Of a stretch of 64,000 bases of DNA, positions 1-12,135 are shown in pieces. The notes under the pieces are model-generated. The model did no database searches. It had not been told where the DNA came from and saw only the letters and a program-made list of their open reading frames with translations. The translations under genes and the position numbers were made by a program. The stretch comes from Schizochytrium sp. TIO01 (taxonomy: Eukaryota > Sar > Bigyra > Thraustochytrida > Thraustochytriidae): contig SMSO01000034.1 of NCBI GenBank assembly GCA_004764695.1, forward strand, positions 4,534,501-4,598,500. Reading direction: 5' to 3'. Within the stretch, counting starts at the first letter, position 1. Each line of letters opens with the position of its first letter.

Positions 1-487
1 TCGATTCAGACCATTTTCTTTCCGCTCCCGTGCTACCTAAGAAAGAAGAAACTGCCACAAGGAGGGATATTGTTATTCAGTCAGGCACGAGGCTCTCGAG
101 AAACAGCCAAGAAACTTGCTTTGAAGGATTGCCAAGCTCGTGTTAACTCAAACTTGAACCTCGGGTCTGTTTAGAGGAAGACGTAGACTGTACAGAGTTA
201 CATGCGTGCAGGCAAGCGAACTCTCGCCTACTTAATTCATCGAAATAGTTCACTGGAAAAAACAAAAACAAAAGCAAAAAACTTTCTGGAGAGCTTTTGA
301 TTTGTGGCTGCAAAAAGGAGAGGGACATGAGATTGCAATTTTGTAGTCTTCTTTGAAAATATGAATAATGCAAAGAGTCGGGCTTTACTTGGTTATTTTT
401 TAATATATAAAAGAATGATTCAGAAAGTCGCGATGGTGTTTTCAACTTTTGCTACGAGTAGGACTTGGATGATCTGGATTAAAATGC
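1..487. other. Left-edge intergenic segment
   Basis: AT-rich sequence downstream (3') of the oxidoreductase gene. The open frames here are short, low in complexity and resemble no family I know. I see no RNA gene. A gene lying mainly left of the window could end here, but nothing shows it. Confidence 0.4.
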
Positions 488-1977
488 TTAGGTGGAGCCA
501 ACAACCTTGAGGCCGGTGGGCTCGCCCCAGCTCTCGGCGTCGTCGTAAAGAATACGCACAGGCATGCTGCCATTGTCAAGACTCTGTCTGCCAGCCTCCA
601 GGACCGCTGTGGTGAGCATGGTGGTCTCAACTGTAGGAAGATCACGGTTGCAATCCTCAATGGTGCATTTGCCTTCGCGAAGTGCAGTTGCGTATGAAAC
701 GAAGGCCTCAATGGAACGGTAGCCGTATCCGAGCTGACCAGCGAACTCACCTTGCGGGTTTGGCTTGTACTTCATGAAGAGAGGGTTGCACGAAGCATAG
801 CCGCTCTCGTCAGTGGCAACCTCGAATCCACGGTGTGCTGTGTTTAGACGTCAAGCAATTCATCCATTTTGTAAATCATCAGTTGATTTCGTCTGTGTTA
901 GTCATTCAATCCCGAGCTACGAATTATTGTACAATTAGCTCAATAATGTTTAGCCAAATGCCCCGATTCCTTTTTGAGATCGTAGCAATTTCAATCTGTA
1001 AATCTCTTCAAATGCAAAGCTGCCGCTTTAATGACAAGCCTGGATCCAATATGAGACTTACCTTGGTCAACGCGGATCTCGCCCTTGTGGCCCATGTAGA
1101 AGAATCGCTGCTGTGAGTGAACCTCGCCTGGGGGCGCAATCCATGAAGATGTGTACACAGCAGTGCCAAGGCTGCCAGACTCGCGGTTCTCCCACTGCAC
1201 AAGCAGCGTGATGGTATCCTCGCATGAGTCGGCGGAGACAATTTTCTCGGCAACACCAGTGGATGCGTTAGCTGTGACAGAGACCGGACGGGCCCGACCT
1301 GCAGAACACCACTCGTGAAAGTCAATGTGGTGGGAGTTCAAGTAGTAAGAGATATCAGACGCCTTACCTGCCCAAGACTTGAAGGTTTCCAGCTGAGTCT
1401 TGGGCTGCGACATGTACGCGTTCATGTATGAAAAGTCTCCAAGCGCAGCCGAGCGGTCGCGAGCATCGGTGTAGATAGGGTCAAATCGCTTGTGAACCTC
1501 ACACATAAGGAGTACTTTCTTCTCCCTTGCAAGTTGGATAAGGTCGCGATGCTCCTCGAGGGTCTTGACGAGAGGCTTTGTGGTGAGGACATGCATACCA
1601 CGCTCTACAGCAGCACGTGTGATCTCGTAGTGGGTGTCATCTGGCGTAAAGACTGTGACACAATCTCCGGGCTTGAAGGCATCAAGGGCCTTGAGATATG
1701 CCTTCGGGTCCACCTCGTCATCGCCTGGGAAGCTCTCCATGGAGCAGTCCATGTCGGTGTATGCGTCGGCGATGTTTTTCTTCATGTGCTCCCGGATCGC
1801 AGGAAGCTTCTTACCATTGACACCGCAAAGTCCAAGACGCTTGACACGGCCTCCACGACGACGGAGATCAATCATCACCACGCCGACGACGCCTGCACCC
1901 TTGTCAGACTCGGCAACGCTCGTAGGTGAGTACCCTGTGGTGTACTCACCAGTGCCAATCATCAAGACATCCGTCAT
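488..1977 (-). CDS. Gfo/Idh/MocA-family NAD(P)-dependent oxidoreductase, two exons
   Basis: Predicted cytosolic dehydrogenase of the Gfo/Idh/MocA family, which oxidises or reduces sugars and related polyols with NAD(P); the substrate cannot be told from sequence. Exon 1 is 1977 to 1062 and exon 2 is 837 to 488. The intron (838-1061, 224 bp) has a GTAAGT donor and CAG acceptor on the minus strand. Exon 1 ends in phase 1 and exon 2 supplies the missing two bases, so the frame is kept and the product is 421 aa. The N-terminus carries the Rossmann motif GTGEYTTG. A later TKP motif sits where the family's EKP motif carries the conserved lysine, followed by the alpha/beta C-terminal domain. The joined reading GEIRVDQ-AHRGFEV across the splice reads as continuous domain. 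The start is the first ATG in the frame. Confidence 0.85.
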
Positions 1978-4499
1978 GGTGCTTTCGTGTTGTTGATTTT
2001 ATTCCTCTGATTCTTTTTCTTATTGCTTTCTAGCAACTGGAGGTGATCGTATAGCAAGGATTCTGTGCCTCGACAAGTTCGGGTTTTGCAGGCTCGCTTG
2101 AGCTGTTTCGTTTTGCGGGTTTGCTTGCTTCTCAGCAATCCAAAGCGTGGATATCTACTACTCCCCTTCTTCCCTTTTCCCTGCGATCGCATAATATTTA
2201 TCTTCTCAACTCACTTTTTCTTCACCTTCATTAGGAAACTATTAAAAATATTTATCATTTAAAGAGGAGAAGAAAAAGAAAAAAGCTACGAGCTATGAAT
2301 ATTTAAAAACTTAAATTTAATAAAATTAGTACTATGATAATCATGATAATTTTTCTGGTGAACTGAAAAGAAGCCTCAGGCTGATAATTTAGTTTAATTA
2401 AAAAAAAAAAAAAAAAAAAAAAAAAGACTCGAGACCGTCAGGCTATCGTCATCATCAAGATTACTCGGGTCATAACTCCATCCAAGCACTATAGAGAACG
2501 ACAACATGAAGGAACTCACTCAGTTTCTACCTCTCGCCTTGCCACAAGATCAATCCCACTGTTTGTACCGGTCCGTGGCGTCGACGGAGATCAACTCTAC
2601 AGTCCCGAGATACCCACGCAAGCAACCCACATTCAGCCCACCTTTACTTTAATCATTTTGCTATTTATCATTGTAAATTGAAAACACTTTTTGTTTTGTT
2701 TTTTTGTTAAGAGTAGAAAAAAAGACCGAAATCATGAAAATATTTTAGAAGAAAAGAGAGTTCTTTCTGAAGAATTCGCAGAAACAGTCAGTCATTCCAA
2801 AGATCTCGATATCTCCCAGAACTGCTGATAGATCGGCACTTGACCAAACAGTGTAGATGGAGTTAGGAGGAAGCCAAATCTATTTCAAGCTCAATCGACA
2901 GATTTCTACAGCAAGTTAAACAGCCAATTTTAATAAAGCCAATGTTTGCGGAGTAAATTAAAATAGATACCTGATATACTGCTGCATTAGACTGCATTCT
3001 ATCGCATCTCAGTACTACGTTTAATTGTTTAAAGTGCATTGCATCTCATGCTATGCTAGATTATGAAGCGGTGGCATACGCGGCGCACACCCTCACATTT
3101 CTCGCAAAACAAATGAACTATTTGGACAGACCATCGCGAGTCGAATCCTTTTGTTGCTGTCACTGCTCGAGCTCGCTGTTTGATCTACTCTTGTTCTGTA
3201 GTTCCTGTTTGTGCAAAGTCTTGGGTGCTCAATAGAGCTTACAAAGTATAAATGCGACAAATAAATCGGACACGCTGAAAGCCATGGCCTTGAAAGCGAT
3301 GCCACGGGGGAATTTCTGGACAAGATGTCCGATGGTCGGTACAAAGCAGCAACGATCGCAATGAAAGCAACATTGCCGGATCGAGAGGTCTTACATTACA
3401 CTCCGTCCATAGCGAACTAAGATCCCGACGATTATGCTTTCAGACTCGCGCATATTGCACATGGCCATCGTTGATTGGGTGCCTCCAGGATCACGTCAGA
3501 ATGGATGAGCTAACTCCATCAGCCAAGCAAAACAAAATCATGAATGCCATATGCAGATCTTGTCTTAAGTTTCAATCTTGGAACGTGCCGCTTTGCACAG
3601 CTTTTATATCTTGAAATGCAATCAAACCAATTATTATCGCTGGTGGCAGGCAGGCAGGCATCACGATAGCAAGCACACGAAATATCTGCCTGGTTTAAGC
3701 GAGCTGCAGACGGTGTAGACAATCGCTACCTGCGTCGACCAGGCTTCGTCTTGAACTGCGCTAGAGTGCTCATCTTTGCAAACTCCATGAGGTAGGTATC
3801 ATCGCGTTCTTCTCAATCCAGACGGCTTGAGGGGGTACTATACAAACTACCCCGAACATTCTCTTTACTAACCAACATATTATTTTTGTAAATCCACGCA
3901 TAAACTCCCCCTCAGCACCTTTTTGTACCAAAGGGGTTATTGTGAACGTATTCAATGGCAGCACCCCGTGAGAGATATGGCGGTCTGAGTGGTTCGGAGA
4001 AATAAATTTCCAATGTGGCCCTGCAGCGTCCCGAATCTAAAAACGAAGGACGAATTAATCAGCCTCTCGAAGGGCTCCAAAGCCAGCCCTTGCAGCGGCA
4101 GCTAGGCCCGTTGCGAGGCGGAAGACCGCACAAATGGCCCTCGAGGCTCTAGCAGGGGCGGCGCCAGAGCCCTTCCAGCGGGCAGCCCGAACCCGAAGGA
4201 ACCGAGGGGCGAGAATCCAACCGGAAGGCAAGAGCACATTACACAAGAGGCCTCTACTACCTCGAAAGGAGAGAGCGGTTACTATAGAGTAAAATTCTGT
4301 AAAGTGGAACAAAAGTTTTTATACAGTAGGTTATAGTTTACGGAAAGTAGAGCAAAGTTTTGCAAGTGGGATATTTGAAGTAGGATCAAACAAATTGGGT
4401 AAATCAAATCCATCGGATCTCAGAGAAACCAAAGCAGAGCGCGAACTGAGCTTGGGAGATTTCGTCTGGACAACTCGGGTCCACAAGCCTTTTGCGAGA
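1978..4499. other. Intergenic region with poly-A tract
   Basis: About 2.5 kb between the divergently transcribed oxidoreductase and cysteine synthase. It holds pyrimidine-rich promoter-side DNA, a run of about 25 A (about 2401-2425), and AT-rich stretches. A short protein-like open stretch on the + strand near 3270-3420 has no start context and no family I recognise. No convincing tRNA was found; a GAGTGGTT near 3985 and TCGAATCC near 3142 look like isolated promoter-box fragments without a cloverleaf. Confidence 0.4.
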
Positions 4500-5720
4500 A
4501 TGCAGCGCCGGGCCGGGTCTGCCGCTCTGCTGCGTGCGTCACAGCAGCTGCACGGCCTTCCCTCCTTCTCTGGAGCGGCTTCGTCATTCTCTTCGTCAGC
4601 ATCCTCCTCGGACGATGGCGATAAGCCCAGCTTCGAGCAGCTGGTTGGCAACACCCGTATGGTACGCCTCGACTTTGCCTCCAAGCTGACTGGCTGCAAC
4701 ATCCTTGCCAAATGCGAATATGAGAACCCTGGCGGCTCCATCAAAGATCGCGCTGCGTTATGGATGATCCGCGATGCTGAAGCCCGCGGTCTGCTTAAGC
4801 GTGGTGAGCCTGGCGTCGTCGTGGAGGGTACGGCAGGCAACACCGGTATTGGTCTCGCTCTGGCTGCTCGCGTCTTTGGGTACCGCTGCATCATTGGTAT
4901 TGCTTCTTCGCAGTCTGAGGAAAAGAAAGCTACTTTGAGACTTGCTGGCGCATCATTGGTCGAAGTTCCTCCAGTGCCGTACAAGAACCCCAACAACTAC
5001 GTGCACGTCGCCAAGAGACTTGCCGCTGAAATCAAGAGCACCACTGGCATGAACACACTCTACGCCGACCAGTGGGATAACCTTGCCAACCGCCGTGCCC
5101 ATGTGGAATCTACAGGCCCCGAGATCGCCCGCCAGGCCATTGAGATGACTGGCAGGCTCGATGCCTTCTCCTGTGCCATGGGCACTGGAGGAACCCTTGC
5201 AGGCACCTCCGAGTATCTCCGGGCTAATGTACCGGGTATCAAGATCGGTCTCACCGATCCCTGCGGAGCTGCTCTTTACAGATACTTCACCGAGGGTGAG
5301 CTCAGGTCTGAAGGTAGCTCCATCACCGAGGGCATTGGACAAGGACGGATCACAGGCAACATGGAGGGCTTTAGACCCGACTTGCTCCACGAAATTCCGG
5401 ATACGGAGATGATCAATACGCTGTACGAATTGCTGGAGAAAGAAGGACTCGCGGTCGGTGGCTCCGCTGCGATCAATGTCGCAGGAGCTATTAGAATTGC
5501 TAAGGACCTTGGACCAGGACACACTGTGGTGACTGTGCTCTGTGATTTGGGACAGCGTTATGCATCGAAACTGTACAACCCGAGTTTCTTGGCAAGCAAG
5601 GGACTCCCGATTGCACCGTGGCTGCACACACAAGACCAACAGGAAGACCTTGACCCTGAGTTCTTTACGGCACTCCATGAGGCAACCATCAGGGCCACAG
5701 CACCCGTGGACGAGGCCTAA
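4500..5720 (+). CDS. Cysteine synthase (PLP-dependent, fungal mitochondrial type)
   Basis: PLP-fold type II enzyme of the cysteine synthase/cystathionine beta-synthase family; it should make cysteine from an O-activated serine and sulfide. The PLP lysine is in NPGGSIKDRAA (Lys82 from this start). The phosphate loop EGTAGNTGIG and the GTGGTLAGT motif are present. A segment reading VPYKNPNNYVHVAKRLA is typical, as I recall, of the fungal mitochondrial cysteine synthase branch (yeast YGR012W type). The open frame extends to 4395 only through a TTG; the first ATG is at 4500. It gives a 406-aa protein whose first 35 residues (Arg, Ala, Ser and Leu rich, no acids) look like a mitochondrial targeting peptide. 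No introns. Substrate (O-acetyl- versus O-phosphoserine) is not resolved. Confidence 0.9.
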   Translation: MQRRAGSAALLRASQQLHGLPSFSGAASSFSSSASSSDDGDKPSFEQLVGNTRMVRLDFASKLTGCNILAKCEYENPGGSIKDRAALWMIRDAEARGLLKRGEPGVVVEGTAGNTGIGLALAARVFGYRCIIGIASSQSEEKKATLRLAGASLVEVPPVPYKNPNNYVHVAKRLAAEIKSTTGMNTLYADQWDNLANRRAHVESTGPEIARQAIEMTGRLDAFSCAMGTGGTLAGTSEYLRANVPGIKIGLTDPCGAALYRYFTEGELRSEGSSITEGIGQGRITGNMEGFRPDLLHEIPDTEMINTLYELLEKEGLAVGGSAAINVAGAIRIAKDLGPGHTVVTVLCDLGQRYASKLYNPSFLASKGLPIAPWLHTQDQQEDLDPEFFTALHEATIRATAPVDEA

Positions 5721-6494
5721 ATTGATCATGCATCTTACTCATGATAACATTTTGTCGTGCCTCGGCGACTGACGCGAATTTTCCTTTCACTCTGTTTTCG
5801 TATGACGCCTGCTGTGCGAGGAGCACCATGGTAGAATGTGAACCTCGCTCGCCTCTATAACACACTCGTTAACTCAAAATTAACTTCTTTTTTAAAAACT
5901 GTCGCTACTATCTCTGCCTCATGGTAGGGAAATGACTCCTCTTTCGCTCAAGCAAGTCTCTGTTTGAATCCCTTGCACTTGGATGCTATAGTACCATGAT
6001 TTGATCTGCCAAGGCGGCATCCATGCGTAAATCATTAATGGGACTTACACGTATGCGAGATTCTGAGACTTACACTCAAACTTGAGAAGAACCCTGGCAA
6101 TGACATACATAACCTTTAAAGAAAGGAAAAGCTGTTCTGTTAAGCTTTGTTTAGCGGGGGAAGCTTGTCCGTATTAGTCACACCAGCTGTTGCGCCCATC
6201 ATGCATGTTTAAGGTAGAGAAAAGGGTTCTCAACCCACAACATATGGAAATTGTAAAAATAGTCATTTCGCGCGAATGTTTTGTGTCTTATTATTTTGGT
6301 ATAGAATATGTAGTTTTATGATGGTGCTGAACTAATGAAAGGTAGGAAAGCTAAGTCGTTGCAACCACACCTCGCCATTCTAAACATGAATCACTTGTTT
6401 CAATCTGCATTTAAGCGGACAGGACTAGCGAGAAGCGGCAACATGTGATAGGAGGGATGAGAAATGTCATATGTGTTTGTGCAAGAGGTATAAC
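5721..6494. other. Intergenic region between convergent genes
   Basis: About 0.8 kb between the 3' ends of the cysteine synthase and the NAT10-like gene. AT-rich, without open frames or RNA genes that I can support. It presumably holds both 3' UTRs. Confidence 0.4.
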
Positions 6495-9400
6495 TTAGTT
6501 CTTCTTGCGCTTGTGCTTGGACGCAGAAGAGCGCTGGAACTTGCGGCTCGAGCCAGCAGGGGTAGAGCTGCCGCCGTGGCTCTTACGGGCCTTCTTGGCA
6601 GTCTTAGGCGCCTCTGCTTCCTCATCGTCGTCGTCAGCAGAACGCTTTACTTTGACACTCACGATCCCGTGGCTGCCAATGCCATTCTTGGTGGCCTCCG
6701 CAAGCTCAGAAGCATCGCCCTTAATAGCGTACTTCTCAAGGTTGAGCTTCTTAATCACCTCGTCCTGGAGAGAAGACATCTTCTTGAGGGCAGCAGTACC
6801 CTCCTCTGCCTGCTCGGCAGACATGGAAGAAGAGAGGGGCTGGAGCACCTCGCCCTTGCGGATCTTGCTCTGCAAGTCCAAAGCAGAGCGCATACCAGCG
6901 TCTTGGTTGAGCTCCTCTTCGGCCTGGCGCTTCTGGATATCGTCGAGCACAGAGCAGAGCTTACGAACAGACTTGTTGAAGAGGGCAAGCAGCTGCGAGC
7001 CGGGCATGTCGTATTCGCCACCAAGATCATCGACATTCTTGTGCTGCAGACCCATGCCGAGAAGGAGAGCACGCTGCAGGAATGAAAGACTCAAGGAGCC
7101 TGGCAGACGGTCCTCGAAGAAGATACGGGCTACATCCGGAAGCAAATCAGTTACCAAATGGAAGTCCACCAAGTTACGGGAGTAGGCCTCAAGGCGCTTC
7201 ACGTCGTGCGGTGAAAGGAGAACATGGAGGTCGCGAGCAGAGATCTCGTTCTGAGAATCAGCCTTCTCGGTACCGGCATCCATGTCCTGAGCAGTCACAG
7301 TGGTACCCTTGACGGCGGTGTTCACAATACTGAGGGCAAGAGTCGACTCCAACTTGCGGAAGGGGCCAGCAAGAAGGTTAATGAAGCGACGGGCGAAATC
7401 CTTGCAAAAGCTGTGTAATAGGAAATAAAACAGGCATTCAACCACCATTTATCCAGAACAGAACAAAGTCGGGTTGCATAAACGGGGTTAGGATCATGTT
7501 AGTTGGTCAATTCTTCGATGAAAACAAGGACGACACTCAAAAGAACCAAAGACTCCACCTATTATTGCGAAGAGATTATGATACGCAAAGAAACGAAAAT
7601 GGCCACAGACAAAATGTCCCAGTCGCATCTGACCCAACGAGAGGTGCAACTCTCTCCACGCCAGTCTATCTAAACGCCTGGGTACACACCAATGCGTGAA
7701 ATCGTGTTGCGAAGCTCAAAATGAGTCTGCCTTGCGGCCTGCAGAGTAATTTGAAGATAACCCATCTCAACACCGGCTTCCTTCCCCTCACTCATATTAA
7801 TGGGAAAGAGCTAAAGTCACACAAGTGTCGATTTAAGAGTATGTTCTGCACACACGCTCTTGTTAAGATATTATATAGTATGAAGTTGGCAGACCGATCA
7901 AACAGACTGTCAGACTACTACTACAGTCAAACAAAACAAGCTCTGGGCCTTCGCGTATAGGGAATAGATGGGTTGGACTCATATTTTCATAACTTGCACC
8001 ATACACTCTTCTATTTCGACAAATCGAATTTTTACTACATGAAACAGTAAATGGTTACATGAGGTATGCTCAGGTTTGAGATTTTAATAGATACAGCCTT
8101 GTGGCAAGCACAAGGAAAGTTATCGAGAAAAAAACTTACTTCTCCTCCCACTTAGATTCAAGGCCATCGTTGAGGTCCGAGGTGTCGAGCGGGCTGATCA
8201 TAATGTTCGTAAACTCGCCAGTAAGGTCGTTGGCGGTCTGACGCAGGTATAAGGGACGGAATCCACTGGTGCTCCAGAACGAGAAGAGCTTGGAGGTAAG
8301 ACCATAAGAAACGGAAAGGTAGTGAAGACGAGGCGGCTGCAAATCGGCAAGCTCGACCAAAAGAGGCTGAAGACGCTTGCGCGGGCGGATCTTCTCCTTA
8401 AGAATGTTGGTTTCCCCCTTGTCAACAAGCTCGACGCGCTCAAAGTTATCCTGCTCCGGGGTGTCATCATTCACAAGTTCACCCTGATAGAAACGTCTCA
8501 GGAGCTCAAGGGCACGCTTACCATAACCCATGCGAGTGGCACTCGGATGAGAGGCAATTCCGCACAACGCGTGCACCATCAAGGCGAGCAAAGTCATTGT
8601 CCTGAAACTGCTGCGAGATAGTCCACGGCACAAGGTCGCCATTCGCGCGGTTGCCGTGACGGAGTTGTGCCTCGACATGTTTTCTTGAGATACCACCCTC
8701 GAGGGCAACTTGCACTGCGCAGAGAATGTCGGGAAGGGAGTCTTTAGCCTTTCCATCTTCATCCTCGTTATCATCTTCATTCTCCTGCTGAGGTCCAAGT
8801 AGAACAAAGAGGCGGTGAGCCGGTGCATCAGACAGCAGCTGGAGATCGTTGGGACTGTTTTTGTAGTGAGATGCCACGAAGAGTGACCAGATTCTCTGGA
8901 GAAGGGCCTCGCTCACGGCATGGTGGGAAAAGAGGGTATCACGGTCCACAGCAAAGAGTGTGCAGTTGTTAGGATGCGGTGTTCCCGCCTTCAGTACCTG
9001 TGTCATGTTCGTCGCCTCAAGGCACAAGGTATGGTTGAGCCACGCCTCGACTGGGTCCTTATCCGAATATCTGATCGGCTCCTTGAGTTCAATCTCGCGG
9101 AGTGTTCGCGACGACGAAGATGTATCTGCGCTTTCTCTAGCAGCCACTGCCTGGGCATCTGCGGCCTCTTTGTTGCCCTTGCGGTACATAAATTCGTTAG
9201 TTCTCCAACCTTGAGCAGCGCTCTTTGCGCGAGCTGAGGAAACTCTGAGTTGGTTAATGAGTTTCACGGAAAGCGATCGTCCGGTACCTTCGTATCCGTC
9301 AATGGTAGAACTCATGAAGACCAGGTACGGTCCAATGAGGCTGCGTACAAGAGGCAAAGGAATTGCAGCGGCCTCATCGACAACCACGAGCTCAGCCTGG

Positions 9401-10551
9401 GCAAGCTTAGCGCTGTCATGGGGTTCGATGTACTGGATAGTCTGGCGGTGCTCGTGAAAGATGTTCACGCGAACCACGGCCTTGTTGAAGTCTGGGTTTG
9501 TACTCTGAATAATTTCGTAGTCGATGTGCTCCTTGTAGGCGATGGCATCAAGTCCCTTGAAGAGAAACTCAAAGACAGTCTTCAAGTTCTCAGGGCTAGG
9601 GGACGTCACAAAGATGTTGCTGTATCCAAATGCAACCGCAGAGGCCAAGCCCAAACCAAGGGCAGCGGACTTTCCGCGACCACGACCAGCGGTCAAGGTC
9701 ACGGTGGATGCAAGGCTCTTATCGGCCACGGACTCGATGAAGGTCAAAATTGCCTGAGCCTGGTCAAGAGTCTTGGCAAGAGAAACGAGGTTGCTTGCAG
9801 GCTGCGTGCCTTGAAGGCTCTCTTTAAGTTCAACGAGCTGCTTGCTTGCAGCAGACTCGAGCTGACCGGTCTCAGCGCCAGTGAGAGGGCCTTCAATGGG
9901 CTGGATTTCACGGATGTGCTTCGAAATCGGCAAGATGTTGAGCTCATCATCCATAACAGCACAGGCTTCGCAAGAAGAAAGCGACAAGATAAACCGCTCG
10001 TTGAAACGAGGCTTGACCGTGTCGTAAGCCTGGGTCCGGAACCTCGAGTGGACATCCATGGACATCGTGTAAAGCTGTCGAAGAGAGTCAAGCTTACGCA
10101 AAAGCAGAACCACGACGCCACCGCCTTCGACAGTCTCAACTGTACGGGCAAGAAGGTTCGGGGTAAGAGCCTCAAAATCCTGAAGCACGCACATTCCAAA
10201 GGTTTGACCCAAAACCTTGTCAGTGTCCTTGTAGTAGCGCCACTGGATCTGCGTGGAGGCTACAAAAAGCTCAAAAGGGTCATCACGCTCTGCATCGTAG
10301 AGGCCGCGTTGGACTTGCTTCTTGATTTGACGCATGCGTTTCTTTTTGTGAGTGGAGAATCCAAGCTCCTTTTTGTAGCACCAAAGCACAGAGGGTCGTG
10401 CCTTGACTTGGAGTTTGCTAAGAATGTAGTGGATGTTCACCACCTGATCTTTACCGCCATCACCGACAAGAACAATGAGAGAACGGTGCCGGTTCTTGAC
10501 ACCATTCTCTAGCAGCGTGCGAAGACGCTCGTCAACCTTCTTGCGGACCAT
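6495..10551 (-). CDS. NAT10: RNA cytidine acetyltransferase NAT10/Kre33, one intron and a one-base frame break
   Basis: Nucleolar enzyme that uses acetyl-CoA and ATP to form N4-acetylcytidine on 18S rRNA and tRNA; needed for small-subunit assembly in known eukaryotes. The N-terminus is nearly family consensus (ENGVKNRHRSL, VKARPSVLWCYKKELGFS). The Walker A AGRGRGKS lies near residue 290, a GNAT domain spans about 500-740, and a C-terminal tRNA-binding part has AYSRNLVDFHL and LGMGLQHKNVDDL. A Lys/Arg-rich tail ends it. Exon 1 is 10551-8140 and exon 2 is 7410-6495. The intron (7411-8139, 729 bp) has a GTAAGT donor and CAG acceptor, and the phases match. Inside exon 1 the frame breaks: after CGG (8562-8560, Arg664) one base (8559) must be skipped to go from VVR to IASHPSATRMGYGKRA, the conserved GNAT acetyl-CoA loop. 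Without the skip, translation stops 13 codons on. Corrected length is about 1108 aa, normal for the family. Confidence 0.92.
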
Positions 10552-12135
10552 ATTTGTTGATCGACGATGTTAGAAATCGTCAACGCCAGCCACAGAAAGG
10601 GAAAATAAACTCCACGCAGATCAACCCTAGCGACCAAACGCAAAGACCGACCTCGTGACAAGAATCAAGTGTGAACCGATATCGCACGCAACTCTACGCC
10701 GGCGAGCGAGCGCAGGCCAGCAGAGCGAATCGGGTTTGGGTCCACGACGTGTAGACTTTCAATGGAATCAGTACCAGTGATTACTCGGAGCGCTTCGATA
10801 TTGTATAAACTTCTATACTTTAGTACTCCCAAAGTAGGTTATAGGTCCAGTCAAAGTCAAGTATTTAAATAATCTACTTTATAATTCCAACCACAAATCG
10901 AGAAAGTAAAGAACAAGATTGTATTGGCTATCGAGAGAACACAAAGTGGGTTATTGTGCTTCAAGACTTTTGGTGATTCATAGCTCAAAGCAACGCTGGA
11001 GGAGCGTTTAGAAAGCTGGGTAAAATACTGAAAGCCTGGGTAGAATTGGGTTTAGTTTTACATGCAGATAGGTGATGCACTGGTATACTTTAAGAATCAG
11101 TACAGCCGTGAGCAAGAGAAGGAGGATGACTGGCACCCACAAAGTTATCTATTTATATCAATATTTGGCTATATAAAGTTATGTATTGATAACATTATTT
11201 ACAGGGGTGTAGCGCTAGCAGGATCAATGATTTTTGAAGCATGTATTAGTCTACTAAGCTAGTTTCCGCTCTAGTGAGGACAATAACAAAACGAAGCTAA
11301 GTATATGCAGAATCTCTCCAGATTTTGTAACTTTGCTTGAATTATCTGTGGTGTGATAATCTTAGTGTTGACCAAAAAAAATTTACAGGAAAGCGAAAGT
11401 TTCCATCGTTCAATACAAAATGAGCATCGAGATGGACTTTTAAAAATGAATTTCGGTCGAAGGGCTTCGTACTCGGCTTTCATATCAAGAAGGTTGTCTC
11501 AGCTTCCAAATTTAGGACACCAGCCTCTACTATCCATTGAATATCGAGGTTTTAGTCAGATCTTTAGGATCTTCGTGAAAAGCATAGAGGACTTGTTTCC
11601 ATGAAAGCAGAAATATGATGAAATAAATAAGTTCTTGCTGAAAAGCTTGTCTTTGAAAAGGTATGGTGCGTAAGAGATAGAAATGAGATGCTGGATAAAT
11701 CCTATATCAGTTGAAAAAGAGGCAAATTGATAATAATAACAACTCACATGTTTTTGTTTTGTTTTTTTAAAGAAAGAAAAATGGTTGTTTACAAACGAAG
11801 AGTAGAACGTATTTGTATGATCAGTCACAGTTGCAGGTATGCTGTTGTCACTTAAATGATGCGAAGGCGCCGAGCTTGACCCTTGTAAAAGTATGCTCGG
11901 TGTCCATTTGTCGTCATGTTTGACAAACATTTCTTACAAGTGAAGAATAAGCTAGCAAGCCTGCAAAGCCAGAGAAATAAATGGAATGTACAGGGCTACT
12001 GAATGACTGAATAGCTAGTAATTTTCAAAGCCTAGGTCATGAACTAAGTTTGCTGGCACGCCTAGATAAGGTTCAATTATATCCTCCTTAAAGGGATGCT
12101 CGTGACCATGCTCAGGCAACAGAACTCAAGATTGC
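10552..12135. other. Intergenic region
   Basis: About 1.6 kb between the start of the NAT10-like gene and the end of the TIR-MORN gene. GC-richer near 10600-10750 (probable promoter side of NAT10), then AT-rich. Open frames here start at non-ATG codons or have no recognisable content. No RNA gene seen. Confidence 0.4.

Noticed and set aside
3975-4030. Possible tRNA (GAGTGGTT box)
   Set aside because: No matching acceptor stem, anticodon arm or T-loop box downstream within tRNA length.
4953-5729. 258-codon minus-strand frame
   Set aside because: Antisense shadow of the cysteine synthase gene.
6471-7185. Long + strand frames of 204 and 226 codons
   Set aside because: They are antisense to the NAT10 C-terminal exon, which matches a known family throughout; codon bias on the opposite strand explains them.
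9250-10512. 420-codon + strand frame
   Set aside because: Antisense to NAT10 exon 1, whose minus-strand translation is nearly family consensus. The + translation has no domain.
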